Source of the DNA: Photobacterium sanguinicancri
Lineage (GTDB): Bacteria > Pseudomonadota > Gammaproteobacteria > Enterobacterales > Vibrionaceae
Length of the DNA: 48,759 bases
Assembly (NCBI RefSeq): GCF_002265265.1
Contig: NZ_NOIF01000014.1
Location: 1 to 48,759, forward strand
Reading direction: 5' to 3'
Shown here: positions 25,241-34,827 of the stretch, piece after piece
How positions within the stretch are numbered: the first letter of the stretch is position 1
How the letters are laid out: each line of letters starts with the position of its first letter
Program-made: the position numbers and the translations under genes
The notes under the pieces: generated by a model
The model's input: the letters and a program-made list of their open reading frames with translations, nothing else
What the model was told of the DNA's origin: nothing
The model's database searches: none

Positions 25241-28057
25241 ATGCGTGCTTTCATTCGCATCATGGCTGTAGCCATGCTTGGTGGAATATTAACAGCCTGT
25301 GGTGGTGGAGGCAGTGATGATCCTGTTGTCGCACCACAAGAAGCTGTTGAAATATCTAGTCGATTTACCGTGACGGTAGATGTACCTGAAGGGCTAGCGA
25401 CGGCTTATCAATCAACATCGCCCAAGTCCAAATCACCGCTATCAATCAATATTATTAGTACCGCTTACGCTGATATCCTATCCAGCCTCCAAGAAAAGAA
25501 TTTCAAAGTGGTACTGATCGACGGGCAAGGGAAAATCTATCGTACCTCTACCCTGTCTGGCTGGAAAAAACTCAGCAATGGCGGCTATCAATTTGATGCC
25601 GACACCTCGTTGCGAATGAACGCCATACTCTTAGTTGATCTCTTCAATGAGCCTGAGGTTATTATTGGTGACCCTTTACCTAAATACCTCTACATGGTGC
25701 CATTAACCAGCGGTGAAGTGGTCGTGTCACTAAACAGTACCCTCGCCTACCAAGCCATCGCAAAACGTGTCGTCGAAAAAGGTGATTGGGGGGTATTTCT
25801 CGAAACAGTTGTTGATCCTAACGTGCGTAAACTCCGTGAAGCGACTGCCTACATGACGCAGATAAACAGCGAGATAGAATCGGCTTTACGTCCGCAATTA
25901 GGCACACTCGGCATGACGCTGCAAAATATTTTAATACTGACCAAAGTAAAAGATATTACCGATGGCATTATCGATCGTACCTACTCTGAGCAACTCGGCG
26001 CAGAAGGTAACATCGAAGCGATATTAACCGACGGTTATTGGCGTCTAAAAAGTTTTGATTCGAACCAAGGTAGCGGTATCAATGCAAACCAATACGCTTA
26101 TGATGGCGCCGAAACCCGCCAGACAGATACAGGCTGGCGAAAAGACGGTAGCACCGACATCAACTTTTCCACTTACTTTACCTATTTCAGTGAAAGTACC
26201 CGCTTTTCATCTAATGATATTTCGAAGCAAGTATTCACAGGTGGCGGTTGGCAAGGCTTATTCGATTACGACAAAGTTGTCTTAACCACAAAAAAAATAG
26301 CCGTCATGTCCAATTCGGCTCTACAAGGCAGTGAAGAACTGGGTAACAATTTAAGCGTGAAAGTGTATCCGCTTTCAGGTAAGAAGATCCGTTATTTCTT
26401 GTCATCGAAAGATAATCATCACATCAGTAAATACATCCCTGCCGAGACAGAATTTACCGAGGATACATACGGCTTCTATTTCACGTGGCAACCGCAACAA
26501 GAACAGTATTTATTGTGTGACACCCGCGACAACAACGATGCTTGCCGAGTCAGTGCACCCGCTCAACCCAGCGTGCATATTACCGCGCTTGAGGATGTTT
26601 CGAGTAATGTACGAGCCAGCCAAGTATTAGAGGTAAAAGGCTTTACCTTATCTGATAGATTCGTCGTTGAGTTCATTGAAGATGACGGCTTTTTTACTGC
26701 TTATTACTGGTTCAATATCGCGGGCGATAACTGGGATGTGTTCACGGAAGGCACTTTCGCCCCTGTCACATTAGGTAATACCGAGTTTATTCAATTTGTG
26801 GTGCCAGATATTGTCAAACAGCTTGATGATAGTTACCGCTTCACCACCAACAACCTCTTTTTGGTGGAAGACCGAAACTTCGTCAACATTGGGGAAACCT
26901 TATTGAAATTCGAAGCCTTCCATTTCGCAGGTTTCGATAACAACGCCAAAGCGCAGATTTTTTCCGCAGCAAGTCGCAGTAACCTACCACCCTTTGGTCG
27001 CTGTAGCTTTGGGGATACCTCAACAGCAACAACGGATAAGTACCTCAACGCAATTATTGAATGTGGGGGCGATGAACGCTTTACCGCCAGTGATGTTGAT
27101 GGGCTAATTAACCAACATCTAGTCCAACTAACAGATACTGGCGATATCGACACCGTCATCCTAAAACCTGACAACACTTGGAAATACTATATCAATGGTG
27201 ATCGTCAATTTAACGATCGCACTTGGGCGCACACGCCTGAAGGTTACCTCAAGATCAACTGGGATCCAGCCCAAGAACAAGATTTTGATTTAATGGCAGT
27301 CACTAGCCGAGATCGAAACACTAACCTCTATGCCTATAAAGTGTTCTTCTCGCGCTTTGATCCTTTTGGCCCTGTAATAAACTCTATCTTTTCGTCTATC
27401 AACAAAGAATATTCACCGTTTGAACTCACCGCGTGTACCACTGGTGATTCTGGTTGGGATATGACGACCGTAGCACCCTTAACTAAATCAACCCAAGTCC
27501 AATATCAGAATGAAACTGCGGCTTGTATGGTCGGTTGGGATAATAAAGTCGTTCGTTTTAACGAAGCAATGTTAATTGGTGAAACCGGCATTGCAAGCGA
27601 TGACAAAGCCCTAAAGTTTGCCAGCGACAGCTCACGCTTTCTCAAACTAAGTGATGAATTCGATGGCGATTTTTTCCGTGGAAAATATATCGATTCTGCA
27701 GGTTGTGGTTTCAACATTGATATACATTGGAAAATAGATGAAAACGGCAGTCTGTTTTATCAAGCTGTTGATGGCTCGCTTAATGAGCGTATCACCATGA
27801 CAGAATCAGATGGCTTACGCTTTACAATTAAAGCCTTCAATCATCAAACACGCTGGCAAGCAGCGCTACAATTTGCCACCGATGACGGTGAAGTTTGGAG
27901 CGATACAATCACCTTTATTAGCGCCAGTGACGTGCCTAATGTGACGACGATTCAACCGCCAGTTGTGCCAGAAGGACAGCCACAACCCCGTCCACCCGGT
28001 ATTGCAAACGGCACAATACTTGATGACGGACGTGCTTGTGAATACGTTACGCCATAA
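25241..28057 (+). CDS. Large orphan outer-envelope lipoprotein
   Basis: This 938-residue protein begins with a lipoprotein signal (basic N-end, hydrophobic core, lipobox LTAC with C20) and then GGGGSDD, so it is lipidated. Gly/Asp after the cysteine leaves inner versus outer membrane sorting undecided. I recognise no domain. The body is rich in aromatic and acidic residues with repeated Trp/Gly/Tyr patches, suggesting beta structure. Several cysteines in the last third (RCSFGD, IIECGG, ACTTGD, AACMVGW, SAGCGF) could form disulfides, and the end is proline-rich. GGGGAG precedes the ATG. It appears monocistronic. Confidence 0.85.
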   Translation: MRAFIRIMAVAMLGGILTACGGGGSDDPVVAPQEAVEISSRFTVTVDVPEGLATAYQSTSPKSKSPLSINIISTAYADILSSLQEKNFKVVLIDGQGKIYRTSTLSGWKKLSNGGYQFDADTSLRMNAILLVDLFNEPEVIIGDPLPKYLYMVPLTSGEVVVSLNSTLAYQAIAKRVVEKGDWGVFLETVVDPNVRKLREATAYMTQINSEIESALRPQLGTLGMTLQNILILTKVKDITDGIIDRTYSEQLGAEGNIEAILTDGYWRLKSFDSNQGSGINANQYAYDGAETRQTDTGWRKDGSTDINFSTYFTYFSESTRFSSNDISKQVFTGGGWQGLFDYDKVVLTTKKIAVMSNSALQGSEELGNNLSVKVYPLSGKKIRYFLSSKDNHHISKYIPAETEFTEDTYGFYFTWQPQQEQYLLCDTRDNNDACRVSAPAQPSVHITALEDVSSNVRASQVLEVKGFTLSDRFVVEFIEDDGFFTAYYWFNIAGDNWDVFTEGTFAPVTLGNTEFIQFVVPDIVKQLDDSYRFTTNNLFLVEDRNFVNIGETLLKFEAFHFAGFDNNAKAQIFSAASRSNLPPFGRCSFGDTSTATTDKYLNAIIECGGDERFTASDVDGLINQHLVQLTDTGDIDTVILKPDNTWKYYINGDRQFNDRTWAHTPEGYLKINWDPAQEQDFDLMAVTSRDRNTNLYAYKVFFSRFDPFGPVINSIFSSINKEYSPFELTACTTGDSGWDMTTVAPLTKSTQVQYQNETAACMVGWDNKVVRFNEAMLIGETGIASDDKALKFASDSSRFLKLSDEFDGDFFRGKYIDSAGCGFNIDIHWKIDENGSLFYQAVDGSLNERITMTESDGLRFTIKAFNHQTRWQAALQFATDDGEVWSDTITFISASDVPNVTTIQPPVVPEGQPQPRPPGIANGTILDDGRACEYVTP

Positions 28058-28423
28058 CGGAGTGTGGCGTCACAATTGGCTACTATTTAATAACAATTAA
28101 AAACAATGCATCGCGCCTTAACGACAAAGTTTTGGCGCGATTTCCGTTTCATTTGTGACAAATAAATCTGATAAATTCATCTGTGTCAGTTTTATCCACC
28201 ACTATCACATTACAAAGTATGCAATTGCATGCGCCACATCACAATAACCATACCAAAACCAATGATTAACATTTTTAATCAGTAACATATCAATATGTGT
28301 GATCATCCTTCCACACTGCGTACGGTCAGAGACACCGAATAATTTGTCAAATTAAAGAGTCTACTTCAAACAACAAGCGGCATTAGACCGCAGCGTCATC
28401 AATCGCTTTTAAGGAAGAAATAC
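28058..28423 (+). other. Intergenic region with lipoprotein terminator and chemoreceptor promoter region
   Basis: A perfect 8-bp hairpin, ATCGCGCC (28110-28117) with GGCGCGAT (28134-28141), followed by T-rich sequence ends the lipoprotein gene. Further on, TGATTAA-CATTT-TTAATCA (28263-28281) is a perfect 7-bp inverted repeat that could bind a regulator. No gene is seen. Confidence 0.5.
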
Positions 28424-30043
28424 ATGCGATTAACCATTGCTCACAAACTATTACTCACACTGCTAGCCGTTTTTACACTGGTACTTGCCGCGTCGTTAAC
28501 CTATGAATCTTATCAACAGAAAGCCTTGCTCCAATCAGTAATTAGCGAGCAAACGCTCGATAAAGCTGGCAACTATTTTGATAGCTTAAACATGATGATG
28601 TTAACGGGCGCTATGGGACAGCGAGAAACTCTTCGTCAAAAAGTACTGTCACACTCAGGTATCGACAATGTCCGTGTGATCCGCGGCGAAGGCATCACCA
28701 AATATTTTGGTGCGGGTTTGAAAGGTCAAACTCCTGTTGATGAATTCGATCGCCGTGCCTTGCTGGGCGAACAAATTGTTGAAACAGTTCAGACCCCAAA
28801 TGGGCAAAACTTACTGGTTGCTCTCCCTATGAAAGCGAGCAGTGATTATCGTGGTACAAATTGTTTGTCGTGCCACATAGTGCCAGAAGGTGAAGTACTG
28901 GGGGTTGTCCGCCTTGAATATAGCCTCGGCCCACTCTATGAGCGTGTCAACAAAGAGCTATTACTTGCAGCCGGGATCATGGCATTAATTGCCGGTACTG
29001 GCTTCTTATTCGCTTTATTCATGATTCGCCGCATTATCGTGCGTCCGCTACGCCGTGTATCAAACTACATGAAGCACACCAGTATTAATAAAGACCTTAG
29101 CTCACGCCTGAACGAAACACGCCAAGATGAAATTGGTGAACTCTGCCAAAGCTACGATCAACTGCTCGATAACTTCTCTGCAAGCTTACAACAGGTGCAA
29201 ACCACATCAGAATCACTGACACTTCAAGCAAATGAACTAATCTGTGTTGCCTCCAAGACCACTCATGCAGTCGAATCACAGCGATCGGAAACCACTGACA
29301 TTGGTGCGGCAATAGAACACATGCAACAACAACAGCACAATGTTGAGCAACGCACCGCAGAAGCCGCCACCCTAAGTCAAAATGCGTCCGACTCCGCACG
29401 CCAGGGTACACAGTTGGCGATCAGTGCTGGCGATGACATTCGTTACTTAGTGAAAGATATTGAGAACGTGCAAACACGAATAAACCACCTGAATGAACAA
29501 AGCAGCCAAGTGACAACAATTTTGGATGTCATTCGTGGGATTGCTGAACAAACTAACCTACTCGCATTAAACGCGGCGATAGAAGCGGCACGCGCGGGAG
29601 AACAAGGACGTGGCTTTGCCGTCGTTGCCGACGAAGTGCGTAATCTTGCGACACGTACCCACCAAGCAACAGGCGATATTCAAACCATTATTGAAGTTTT
29701 ACATCAAGGCAGTGAGGCATCAGCCAAAGCAGTAGAAGATACCTGTAAAACAGCCTACGCAAAAATGGAAACCATTGAACAGTTGTCACAAGCTTTATCT
29801 GATATAGGTAATCATATTCAGGTAGTTAACACGCATGCGAATGACATTCAGCAACAAAGTGCCGAACAAGCCAATATGGCAGATTCAGTAAATATAAAAA
29901 TTGAAACCATTACCCGTCATGCGGATGAAACTTCATCTCATGCCATGCAATCTAAAGAGATTAGTGTAAATCTTGAACAGTTAGCAGAGCAATTAGAGCG
30001 ATTACTTCATCAATTTACGCTTTCAAGTGATAACAAAGCTTGA
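28424..30043 (+). CDS. Methyl-accepting chemotaxis protein with c-type haem motif
   Basis: This 539-residue chemoreceptor has a membrane helix at residues 9-26, a periplasmic sensor, a second helix at about 179-200, a HAMP domain and a cytoplasmic signalling domain. The latter has the hallmark hairpin tip, [20 protein letters not shown] followed by [15 protein letters not shown]. Near the end of the sensor is C147-L-S-C150-H151, a covalent c-haem attachment motif in the correct compartment. That suggests redox, oxygen or nitric-oxide sensing. The sensor resembles Tll0287-like (DUF3365) haem domains. AAGGAAG precedes the start. Confidence 0.92.
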   Translation: MRLTIAHKLLLTLLAVFTLVLAASLTYESYQQKALLQSVISEQTLDKAGNYFDSLNMMMLTGAMGQRETLRQKVLSHSGIDNVRVIRGEGITKYFGAGLKGQTPVDEFDRRALLGEQIVETVQTPNGQNLLVALPMKASSDYRGTNCLSCHIVPEGEVLGVVRLEYSLGPLYERVNKELLLAAGIMALIAGTGFLFALFMIRRIIVRPLRRVSNYMKHTSINKDLSSRLNETRQDEIGELCQSYDQLLDNFSASLQQVQTTSESLTLQANELICVASKTTHAVESQRSETTDIGAAIEHMQQQQHNVEQRTAEAATLSQNASDSARQGTQLAISAGDDIRYLVKDIENVQTRINHLNEQSSQVTTILDVIRGIAEQTNLLALNAAIEAARAGEQGRGFAVVADEVRNLATRTHQATGDIQTIIEVLHQGSEASAKAVEDTCKTAYAKMETIEQLSQALSDIGNHIQVVNTHANDIQQQSAEQANMADSVNIKIETITRHADETSSHAMQSKEISVNLEQLAEQLERLLHQFTLSSDNKA

Positions 30044-30142
30044 TGCTTGACGTAAGACAGGTAATATTAATGCTTCGGAATGTATCTTAAAGCACAATAT
30101 GTCAATTACGACCAAAGTGCCTTAACGGAGAATAATTTAAAC

Positions 30143-31543
30143 ATGACTTACGCGCCTGTAACAGACGTATTAAGCGGAAAGCTGGCAGTAGACACTGAAG
30201 TCACTGTCCGCGGTTGGATCCGCTCACGTCGTGATTCCAAAGCTGGGATCTCTTTTCTTGCCATTTATGACGGCTCTTGTTTCGACCCGATTCAGGCCGT
30301 GGTCCCAAATGAGTTAAATAATTACCAGGAAGAAGTACTTAAACTGACAACTGGTTGCTCTGTTGAGGTCACTGGTAAGATTGTTGAGTCTCCTGCTAAA
30401 GGTCAAGATTTTGAACTAGCTGCAACAAATGTAAAAGTTGTTGGTTTAGTTGAAGACCCAGACACATACCCAATGGCGAAAACTCGTCACTCAATCGAAT
30501 ACCTTCGTGAAGTGGCTCACCTTCGTCCTCGTACTAACATGATTGGTGCTGTAGCGCGTGTTCGTAACTGTCTATCGCAAGCTATCCACCGCTTCTACCA
30601 CGAGCAAGGTTACTTCTGGATGTCTGCACCACTTATCACAGCGTCTGACTGTGAAGGTGCGGGTGAAATGTTCCGCGTATCAACGCTTGATCTTGTGAAC
30701 ACACCAATGACTGACGCTGGTGAAGTCGATTTCGATAAAGACTTCTTCGGTAAAGAAACGTTCCTAACGGTATCTGGCCAGCTAAATGCTGAAACGTATG
30801 CTTGTGCACTAAGTAAAGTGTACACATTCGGCCCTACGTTCCGTGCGGAAAACTCAAACACAAGCCGCCACCTAGCTGAATTCTGGATGGTTGAGCCTGA
30901 AGTTGCTTTTGCTGATCTTAACGATGTAGCAAAACTAGCAGAAGACATGCTGAAGTATGTGTTTAAAGCAGTACTTGAAGAGCGTCGTGACGATCTTGAG
31001 TTCTTTGCACAACGCATCAACAAAGACGCAATTTCTCGTCTAGAGAGCTTCGTTGATTCTGACTTCGCACAAGTTGATTACACTGACGCAATCCAAATCC
31101 TAAAAGATTCTGGCCGCGAATTTGAATTCGATGTTGAGTGGGGCATCGACATGTCTTCTGAGCACGAGCGTTACCTTGCAGAAGAACACTTCAAAGCTCC
31201 TGTTGTTGTTAAAAACTACCCGAAAGACATCAAAGCATTCTACATGCGTATGAACGATGACGGTAAAACAGTAGCGGCAATGGACGTTCTAGCACCTGGT
31301 ATCGGTGAAATCATCGGTGGTTCTCAACGTGAAGAACGTCTAGAGCTTCTAGACAAGCGTATCGACGAAATGGGTATCGACCCAACTCACCTAGATTGGT
31401 ACCGCGACCTACGTCGTTACGGTACAGTTCCTCACTCTGGCTTCGGTCTTGGTTTTGAACGTCTAGTGACTTACGTAACGGGCATGCAAAATATCCGTGA
31501 CGTAATCCCGTTCCCACGTGCACCACGCTCTGCAAACTTCTAA
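30143..31543 (+). CDS. asnS: Asparaginyl-tRNA synthetase
   Basis: AsnS charges tRNA-Asn. The protein is a class IIb synthetase with an N-terminal OB-fold anticodon domain ([14 protein letters not shown]), motif 2 ([22 protein letters not shown], split by its loop) and motif 3 ([10 protein letters not shown]). The ATG at 30143 gives 466 residues, equal to E. coli AsnS, whereas the longer frame from 30080 adds an unrelated stretch. A strong terminator follows. asnS also lies close to aspC in E. coli. Confidence 0.97.
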   Translation: MTYAPVTDVLSGKLAVDTEVTVRGWIRSRRDSKAGISFLAIYDGSCFDPIQAVVPNELNNYQEEVLKLTTGCSVEVTGKIVESPAKGQDFELAATNVKVVGLVEDPDTYPMAKTRHSIEYLREVAHLRPRTNMIGAVARVRNCLSQAIHRFYHEQGYFWMSAPLITASDCEGAGEMFRVSTLDLVNTPMTDAGEVDFDKDFFGKETFLTVSGQLNAETYACALSKVYTFGPTFRAENSNTSRHLAEFWMVEPEVAFADLNDVAKLAEDMLKYVFKAVLEERRDDLEFFAQRINKDAISRLESFVDSDFAQVDYTDAIQILKDSGREFEFDVEWGIDMSSEHERYLAEEHFKAPVVVKNYPKDIKAFYMRMNDDGKTVAAMDVLAPGIGEIIGGSQREERLELLDKRIDEMGIDPTHLDWYRDLRRYGTVPHSGFGLGFERLVTYVTGMQNIRDVIPFPRAPRSANF

Positions 31544-31553
31544 TTAGAGGTTC

Positions 31554-31582
31554 GCTCACAAGCATTGTAAAAGGCTACCTTC
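31554..31582 (+). repeat. Direct repeat, left copy (asnS terminator arm)
   Basis: This 29-base stretch matches 33192-33220 at 28 positions. It covers the flank, left arm and first loop bases of the asnS terminator. The pair brackets a two-gene cassette. Confidence 0.85.
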
Positions 31583-31596
31583 GGGTGGCCTTTTTT
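31569..31596 (+). terminator. asnS terminator with UUCG loop
   Basis: A stem (31569-31579 with 31584-31594) capped by TTCG and followed by six Ts is a near-ideal terminator. Its left arm and upstream flank recur as a direct repeat at 33192-33220. Confidence 0.95.
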
Positions 31597-31871
31597 ATCT
31601 CTTCTGCTCAGTATCTATCTATATTGGCAAACCAAGTCCACCAGCCACACAGTACAACCCTTTATATAAACGCCGCTCTGATACGAACTTACTTCAACAT
31701 CTCTGTAATAATTCAACTACTCACTTATGGTTTAACAACTCTCGATCGCAATGACATGGCTATAGTGATTTCGTGAACAGAAAATACGATACCCTTTGAA
31801 AATCAATTCGTTTCAAATCACACGAGTAGAGGTACCTAAATAGCTCTAACTCTGCTGTTGGGTAAATCACT
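31597..31871 (+). other. Upstream region of the secreted/SleB-like gene pair
   Basis: There is no supported gene in these 275 bases; a 63-codon frame here looks spurious. An inverted repeat, TTTGAAA (31795-31801) with TTTCAAA (31811-31817), precedes the first gene by about 55 bases. No clear promoter or strong ribosome binding site was found. Confidence 0.35.
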
Positions 31872-32384
31872 ATGCCGATTATAAAAACATCGTTATCAGC
31901 AAGCCATTTGTTACTGTCTACCCTTGCGCTTGCTACCATCATATTTTGTCTATCGCTTTTCCCAGCGACAGCAAGCGCATCGGATCAAAGCAGTAAGCAA
32001 CCTTTTACTGGTATCCCTGTCAGCACCCTAAAAAGTCACAGCGCATTGATACAGCAGATTTCACAAATCATCACCAATAAAAGTGAACAACTCGAACACC
32101 ACATTTATTTAAGTCGATATTCCCCATCCGATCTCACTACTTACGTTTATTGGCACCAAGGTAAGGAACTTTGGATTTTACCCATCAGTACTAAAGATAA
32201 CGAAAGTTGGGCGTTCATCCAATCCAACGCCAATATGCAGAGAATTGATTTACTCAATCACGTTGTTGACAGCGCAGATGATGTAGGAAGCAGTACTTTT
32301 CTTGTTGATAAAGTTTGGGCATCAAAACGCATTTACGATGCTGTTGTTGAAGGCGAACATTTAACCATCAAAATAAAGGAATAA
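31872..32384 (+). CDS. Secreted/periplasmic orphan protein, candidate immunity protein
   Basis: This 170-residue protein has a signal peptide (hydrophobic core about 13-30, likely cleavage after TASA at residue 36) and a mature domain of about 134 residues with no cysteine and no motif I recognise. Two bases separate it from the next gene, which encodes a SleB-like hydrolase without a signal peptide. A small periplasmic protein encoded with such an enzyme is the usual arrangement for a peptidoglycan-targeting effector and its immunity protein. That role is inferred from size, location and coupling only. Confidence 0.75.
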   Translation: MPIIKTSLSASHLLLSTLALATIIFCLSLFPATASASDQSSKQPFTGIPVSTLKSHSALIQQISQIITNKSEQLEHHIYLSRYSPSDLTTYVYWHQGKELWILPISTKDNESWAFIQSNANMQRIDLLNHVVDSADDVGSSTFLVDKVWASKRIYDAVVEGEHLTIKIKE

Positions 32385-32386
32385 TA

Positions 32387-33184
32387 ATGACCAGTTTTAT
32401 CGACAGTCGAGGAATAACAATCAGCTCTGTTAAAATCCCTAAAAATGATATTAAACGCCTTAGAACTAATGGGCTAACGGCACGGATAGCCAAAGACATA
32501 ACACTCACTAGTGGAAAACAAATTACTTCAACCTTAAAACCCAACCCATATAATGGCGGGAAAGGTCAGTGGACAATCGATATAAAAGCCACCGCTGTTG
32601 GTAAAACGACATTAAAAGCAAAAGCGGGAGCAAAAGAAGCAACTCTAGATATTGAAGTATTTGCTAAAAAAATCATTCAATTACCCGAGAAAAATACCGA
32701 ACAAGGCCTACTCGCAAGACTATTTATTGCAGAATCCGTTAATCCTAGTAGCCCTCGCTATAAAGAAGTTGATGCGTCTACCTCTATGCTTTGGATGCGT
32801 CAGGTAATAGAAAACCGTAAGTCCGACAATAAACCTTCTCGATTTGCAATTAGTACGAATACAAATGTCACTTATAAAGATGTCATTACCGCCAGAAATC
32901 AATTTCACGGCTTTGAAGGCTACCCTAGTCTCATTGAATCTATCAGCAATAACCTATCTCTCATCATGACAATCGCCAATAACTATAATCATCCTGAAAG
33001 AGAAACCTATTCAAATTTCGTAACAGCAGCACTTAATGCGGCAAAAGCTAACGCACTTGCGAAATTTACAGATCCAACGTCAAATGGACTCTATGGGTGG
33101 CGAACAAAAGGATCTAGTGAACCAGGCGGTGACTTTGTAAAACATGGCAATCTAGCAGGTCAAACATTCTACACATTAAAATAA
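32387..33184 (+). CDS. Ig-like plus SleB-like cell-wall hydrolase, candidate secreted effector
   Basis: The 265-residue protein lacks a signal peptide. Residues 9-93 look like a beta-sandwich, Ig-like domain (TLKPNPYNGGKGQWTIDIKA, then TTLKAKAG, TLDIEV). Residues about 105-265 resemble SleB/Hydrolase_2 cell-wall hydrolases: LLARLFIAES with E116 as likely catalytic acid, QVIENR, the DVITARNQFHGFEGYP block and a C-terminal GNLAGQTFYTL close to the family's terminal pattern. Encoded just after a secreted partner, it fits a type VI or similar exported effector. No secretion genes are in the window. Similarity was judged by eye. Confidence 0.7.
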   Translation: MTSFIDSRGITISSVKIPKNDIKRLRTNGLTARIAKDITLTSGKQITSTLKPNPYNGGKGQWTIDIKATAVGKTTLKAKAGAKEATLDIEVFAKKIIQLPEKNTEQGLLARLFIAESVNPSSPRYKEVDASTSMLWMRQVIENRKSDNKPSRFAISTNTNVTYKDVITARNQFHGFEGYPSLIESISNNLSLIMTIANNYNHPERETYSNFVTAALNAAKANALAKFTDPTSNGLYGWRTKGSSEPGGDFVKHGNLAGQTFYTLK

Positions 33185-33191
33185 GAAACTA

Positions 33192-33220
33192 GCTCATAAG
33201 CATTGTAAAAGGCTACCTTC
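33192..33220 (+). repeat. Direct repeat, right copy (truncated terminator)
   Basis: This copy of 31554-31582 differs at one base. It begins eight bases after the SleB-like gene and lacks the right arm of the hairpin, so it cannot work as the original terminator. Confidence 0.85.
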
Positions 33221-33535
33221 ACTAACATTCCCCCCTTTAACTATCCTCCTTACCTCTTGAACATTCTCCTATTTTTCAACACGTTCGCTCTCTCGACAAC
33301 AAAGTAAGGGCGCATTTTCGCTACCTGCATCAAGGTTCATTTGCTACTGGTCAGGTATTATACGCATTCGGTCACTTAGCATTACTTCAATCCCTCTTGT
33401 GGTTACCCAACCTACCTCAAGGGCAGAAAAAATTCTGACTTAAGGAATTCAAGCCAAACAGGTTTGCCAGATTAGGTTTTGGCTGTTGATTCGACAGCTC
33501 TGAAATCGGGCAATACAAAAGGAAGCGATCAATTT
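33221..33535 (+). other. Intergenic region before the MauE-like gene
   Basis: About 315 bases hold no supported gene. The sequence is pyrimidine-rich at first. A near-inverted repeat, AGCCAAAC with GTTTTGGCT, lies around 33451-33484. GGAAG at about 33520 serves the next gene. Confidence 0.35.
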
Positions 33536-33982
33536 ATGAAAACTAAAGGGTATTTCCATCTTTTTGTTACCTCTTTTGTGCTGCTGTGTGCGGCGGCGCT
33601 CACGGTCAAAGGATTTGTCTTATCGGAACACACTAGATTACTACTTAGCGATACTGGCATCGTCCCTATTATGTATGCCGAATCAATCGCTTTTGCCTTA
33701 CCGCTTGTGCTTGGCATTAGCGCACTCACCACCTACTTTGGCATTACAACATTAATTCCTGTTATTGCGGCTTTTAGCATACACATTGCCCTATTGGGGC
33801 TAGCGCTTCATCAAGGCTTACATTTTGATTGCGGCTGCTACCTTCCGGGTTCGCTTCAGTCAGAAGTGTACAGCACACTTCAGCCACAATTTATCATCCT
33901 ACTGCTAATCCTTAGTGTTTCAGCAGCACTTTATTATTTCAATAACTTGGCAAACCACCGCGCTATGACACCAACCGTCTGA
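33536..33982 (+). CDS. MauE/DoxX-like redox membrane protein
   Basis: The ATG at 33536, with GGAAG upstream, gives 148 residues with four hydrophobic segments. It has FDCGCYLPGS, a two-cysteine motif typical of MauE-like proteins that pass reducing equivalents across the membrane. The next gene, a periplasmic rhodanese, starts 37 bases on, so the two probably work together in envelope thiol or sulfur chemistry. The exact substrate is unknown. Confidence 0.75.
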   Translation: MKTKGYFHLFVTSFVLLCAAALTVKGFVLSEHTRLLLSDTGIVPIMYAESIAFALPLVLGISALTTYFGITTLIPVIAAFSIHIALLGLALHQGLHFDCGCYLPGSLQSEVYSTLQPQFIILLLILSVSAALYYFNNLANHRAMTPTV

Positions 33983-34019
33983 TGTGGCGGCGCAAGCCTA
34001 CTTTTATAAGGATACAATC

Positions 34020-34598
34020 ATGAGACAAAACAAGGCATCTTTGCACTCGCTTTCTTTCCTACGTATCGGACGCAGCTTTTCACTCAACATTCTTATTCTT
34101 GCCAGCGCATTGTTAACCTTACCGTTGAGTGCCAATGCAGGGCTGTTCGGCGGTAAATTCAAAGCCGAAGTAGAGACAGAACAAGTGGCCATCAAACTTC
34201 ATAATGAAACCCTAGCTGGCAACTATCAGCTTATCGACACTAACGGGCTCAAAGCACTCACCGAACAAGATACTGATGTAATGATTGTCGATGCAATGCC
34301 GTTCAAAGACAGCTACAAGAAAGAACATATCCCAAGTGCTATGCAATTCGAGTTTCCTATCCCTAATATGCCAGAGTGGGATTCAGCATTAACCGACCAA
34401 AAATCAGTTGAGGACTTCACCCAGCTTCTTGGTGAAGACAAGAGTAAAACCTTGGTCTTTTACTGTGGTTTCGTGAAATGCAGTCGTAGCCATAATGCTG
34501 CTGCTTGGGCAGTGAAGCTCGGTTACACCAATGTCTATCGTTACCCTGGTGGTATTTTTGCGTGGAAAGGCGCTGGCTTTAAAACCGCTTCGCTATAA
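34020..34598 (+). CDS. Periplasmic rhodanese-domain protein
   Basis: The 192-residue protein has a signal peptide (hydrophobic core about 21-34, cleavage near SANA) and one rhodanese domain. VDAMPFKDSYKKEHIPSA is the entry motif. The active-site loop is YCGFVKCSRS, whose first cysteine is the expected sulfur carrier and whose second could form a disulfide with it. YPGGIFAWKGAGF ends the domain. AAGGA precedes the ATG at 34020. It likely forms an operon with the preceding MauE-like gene. Confidence 0.85.
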   Translation: MRQNKASLHSLSFLRIGRSFSLNILILASALLTLPLSANAGLFGGKFKAEVETEQVAIKLHNETLAGNYQLIDTNGLKALTEQDTDVMIVDAMPFKDSYKKEHIPSAMQFEFPIPNMPEWDSALTDQKSVEDFTQLLGEDKSKTLVFYCGFVKCSRSHNAAAWAVKLGYTNVYRYPGGIFAWKGAGFKTASL

Positions 34599-34626
34599 CT
34601 CTTCCCTCACAATTACTTTCAATATT

Positions 34627-34668
34627 AAAAAGGTGGGCCGTCAGATATGATGGCCAGCCTTTTCCTTC
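34627..34668 (+). terminator. Terminator after the rhodanese gene
   Basis: AAAAGG and GGGCC on the left pair with GGCC and CCTTTT on the right, with a small internal mismatch, and a T-run follows. It ends the MauE/rhodanese pair. Confidence 0.65.
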
Positions 34669-34827
34669 AATACTGTTAGGGCACTACCAACTGACCGATA
34701 TACCAACAATAAAGTAAAATATGTAACAAGCAGGCTATCGTAAATAGACTTGGTTGCAGGGTTAGAATAAGCTTACGCCTATCCGCTTATCTCGGTAAGC
34801 AGCAACGCTAAACCACATGAGTCTATT

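Noticed and set aside
31585-31776. 63-codon frame after asnS
   Set aside because: It starts within the asnS terminator T-run and has no ribosome binding site or recognisable features.
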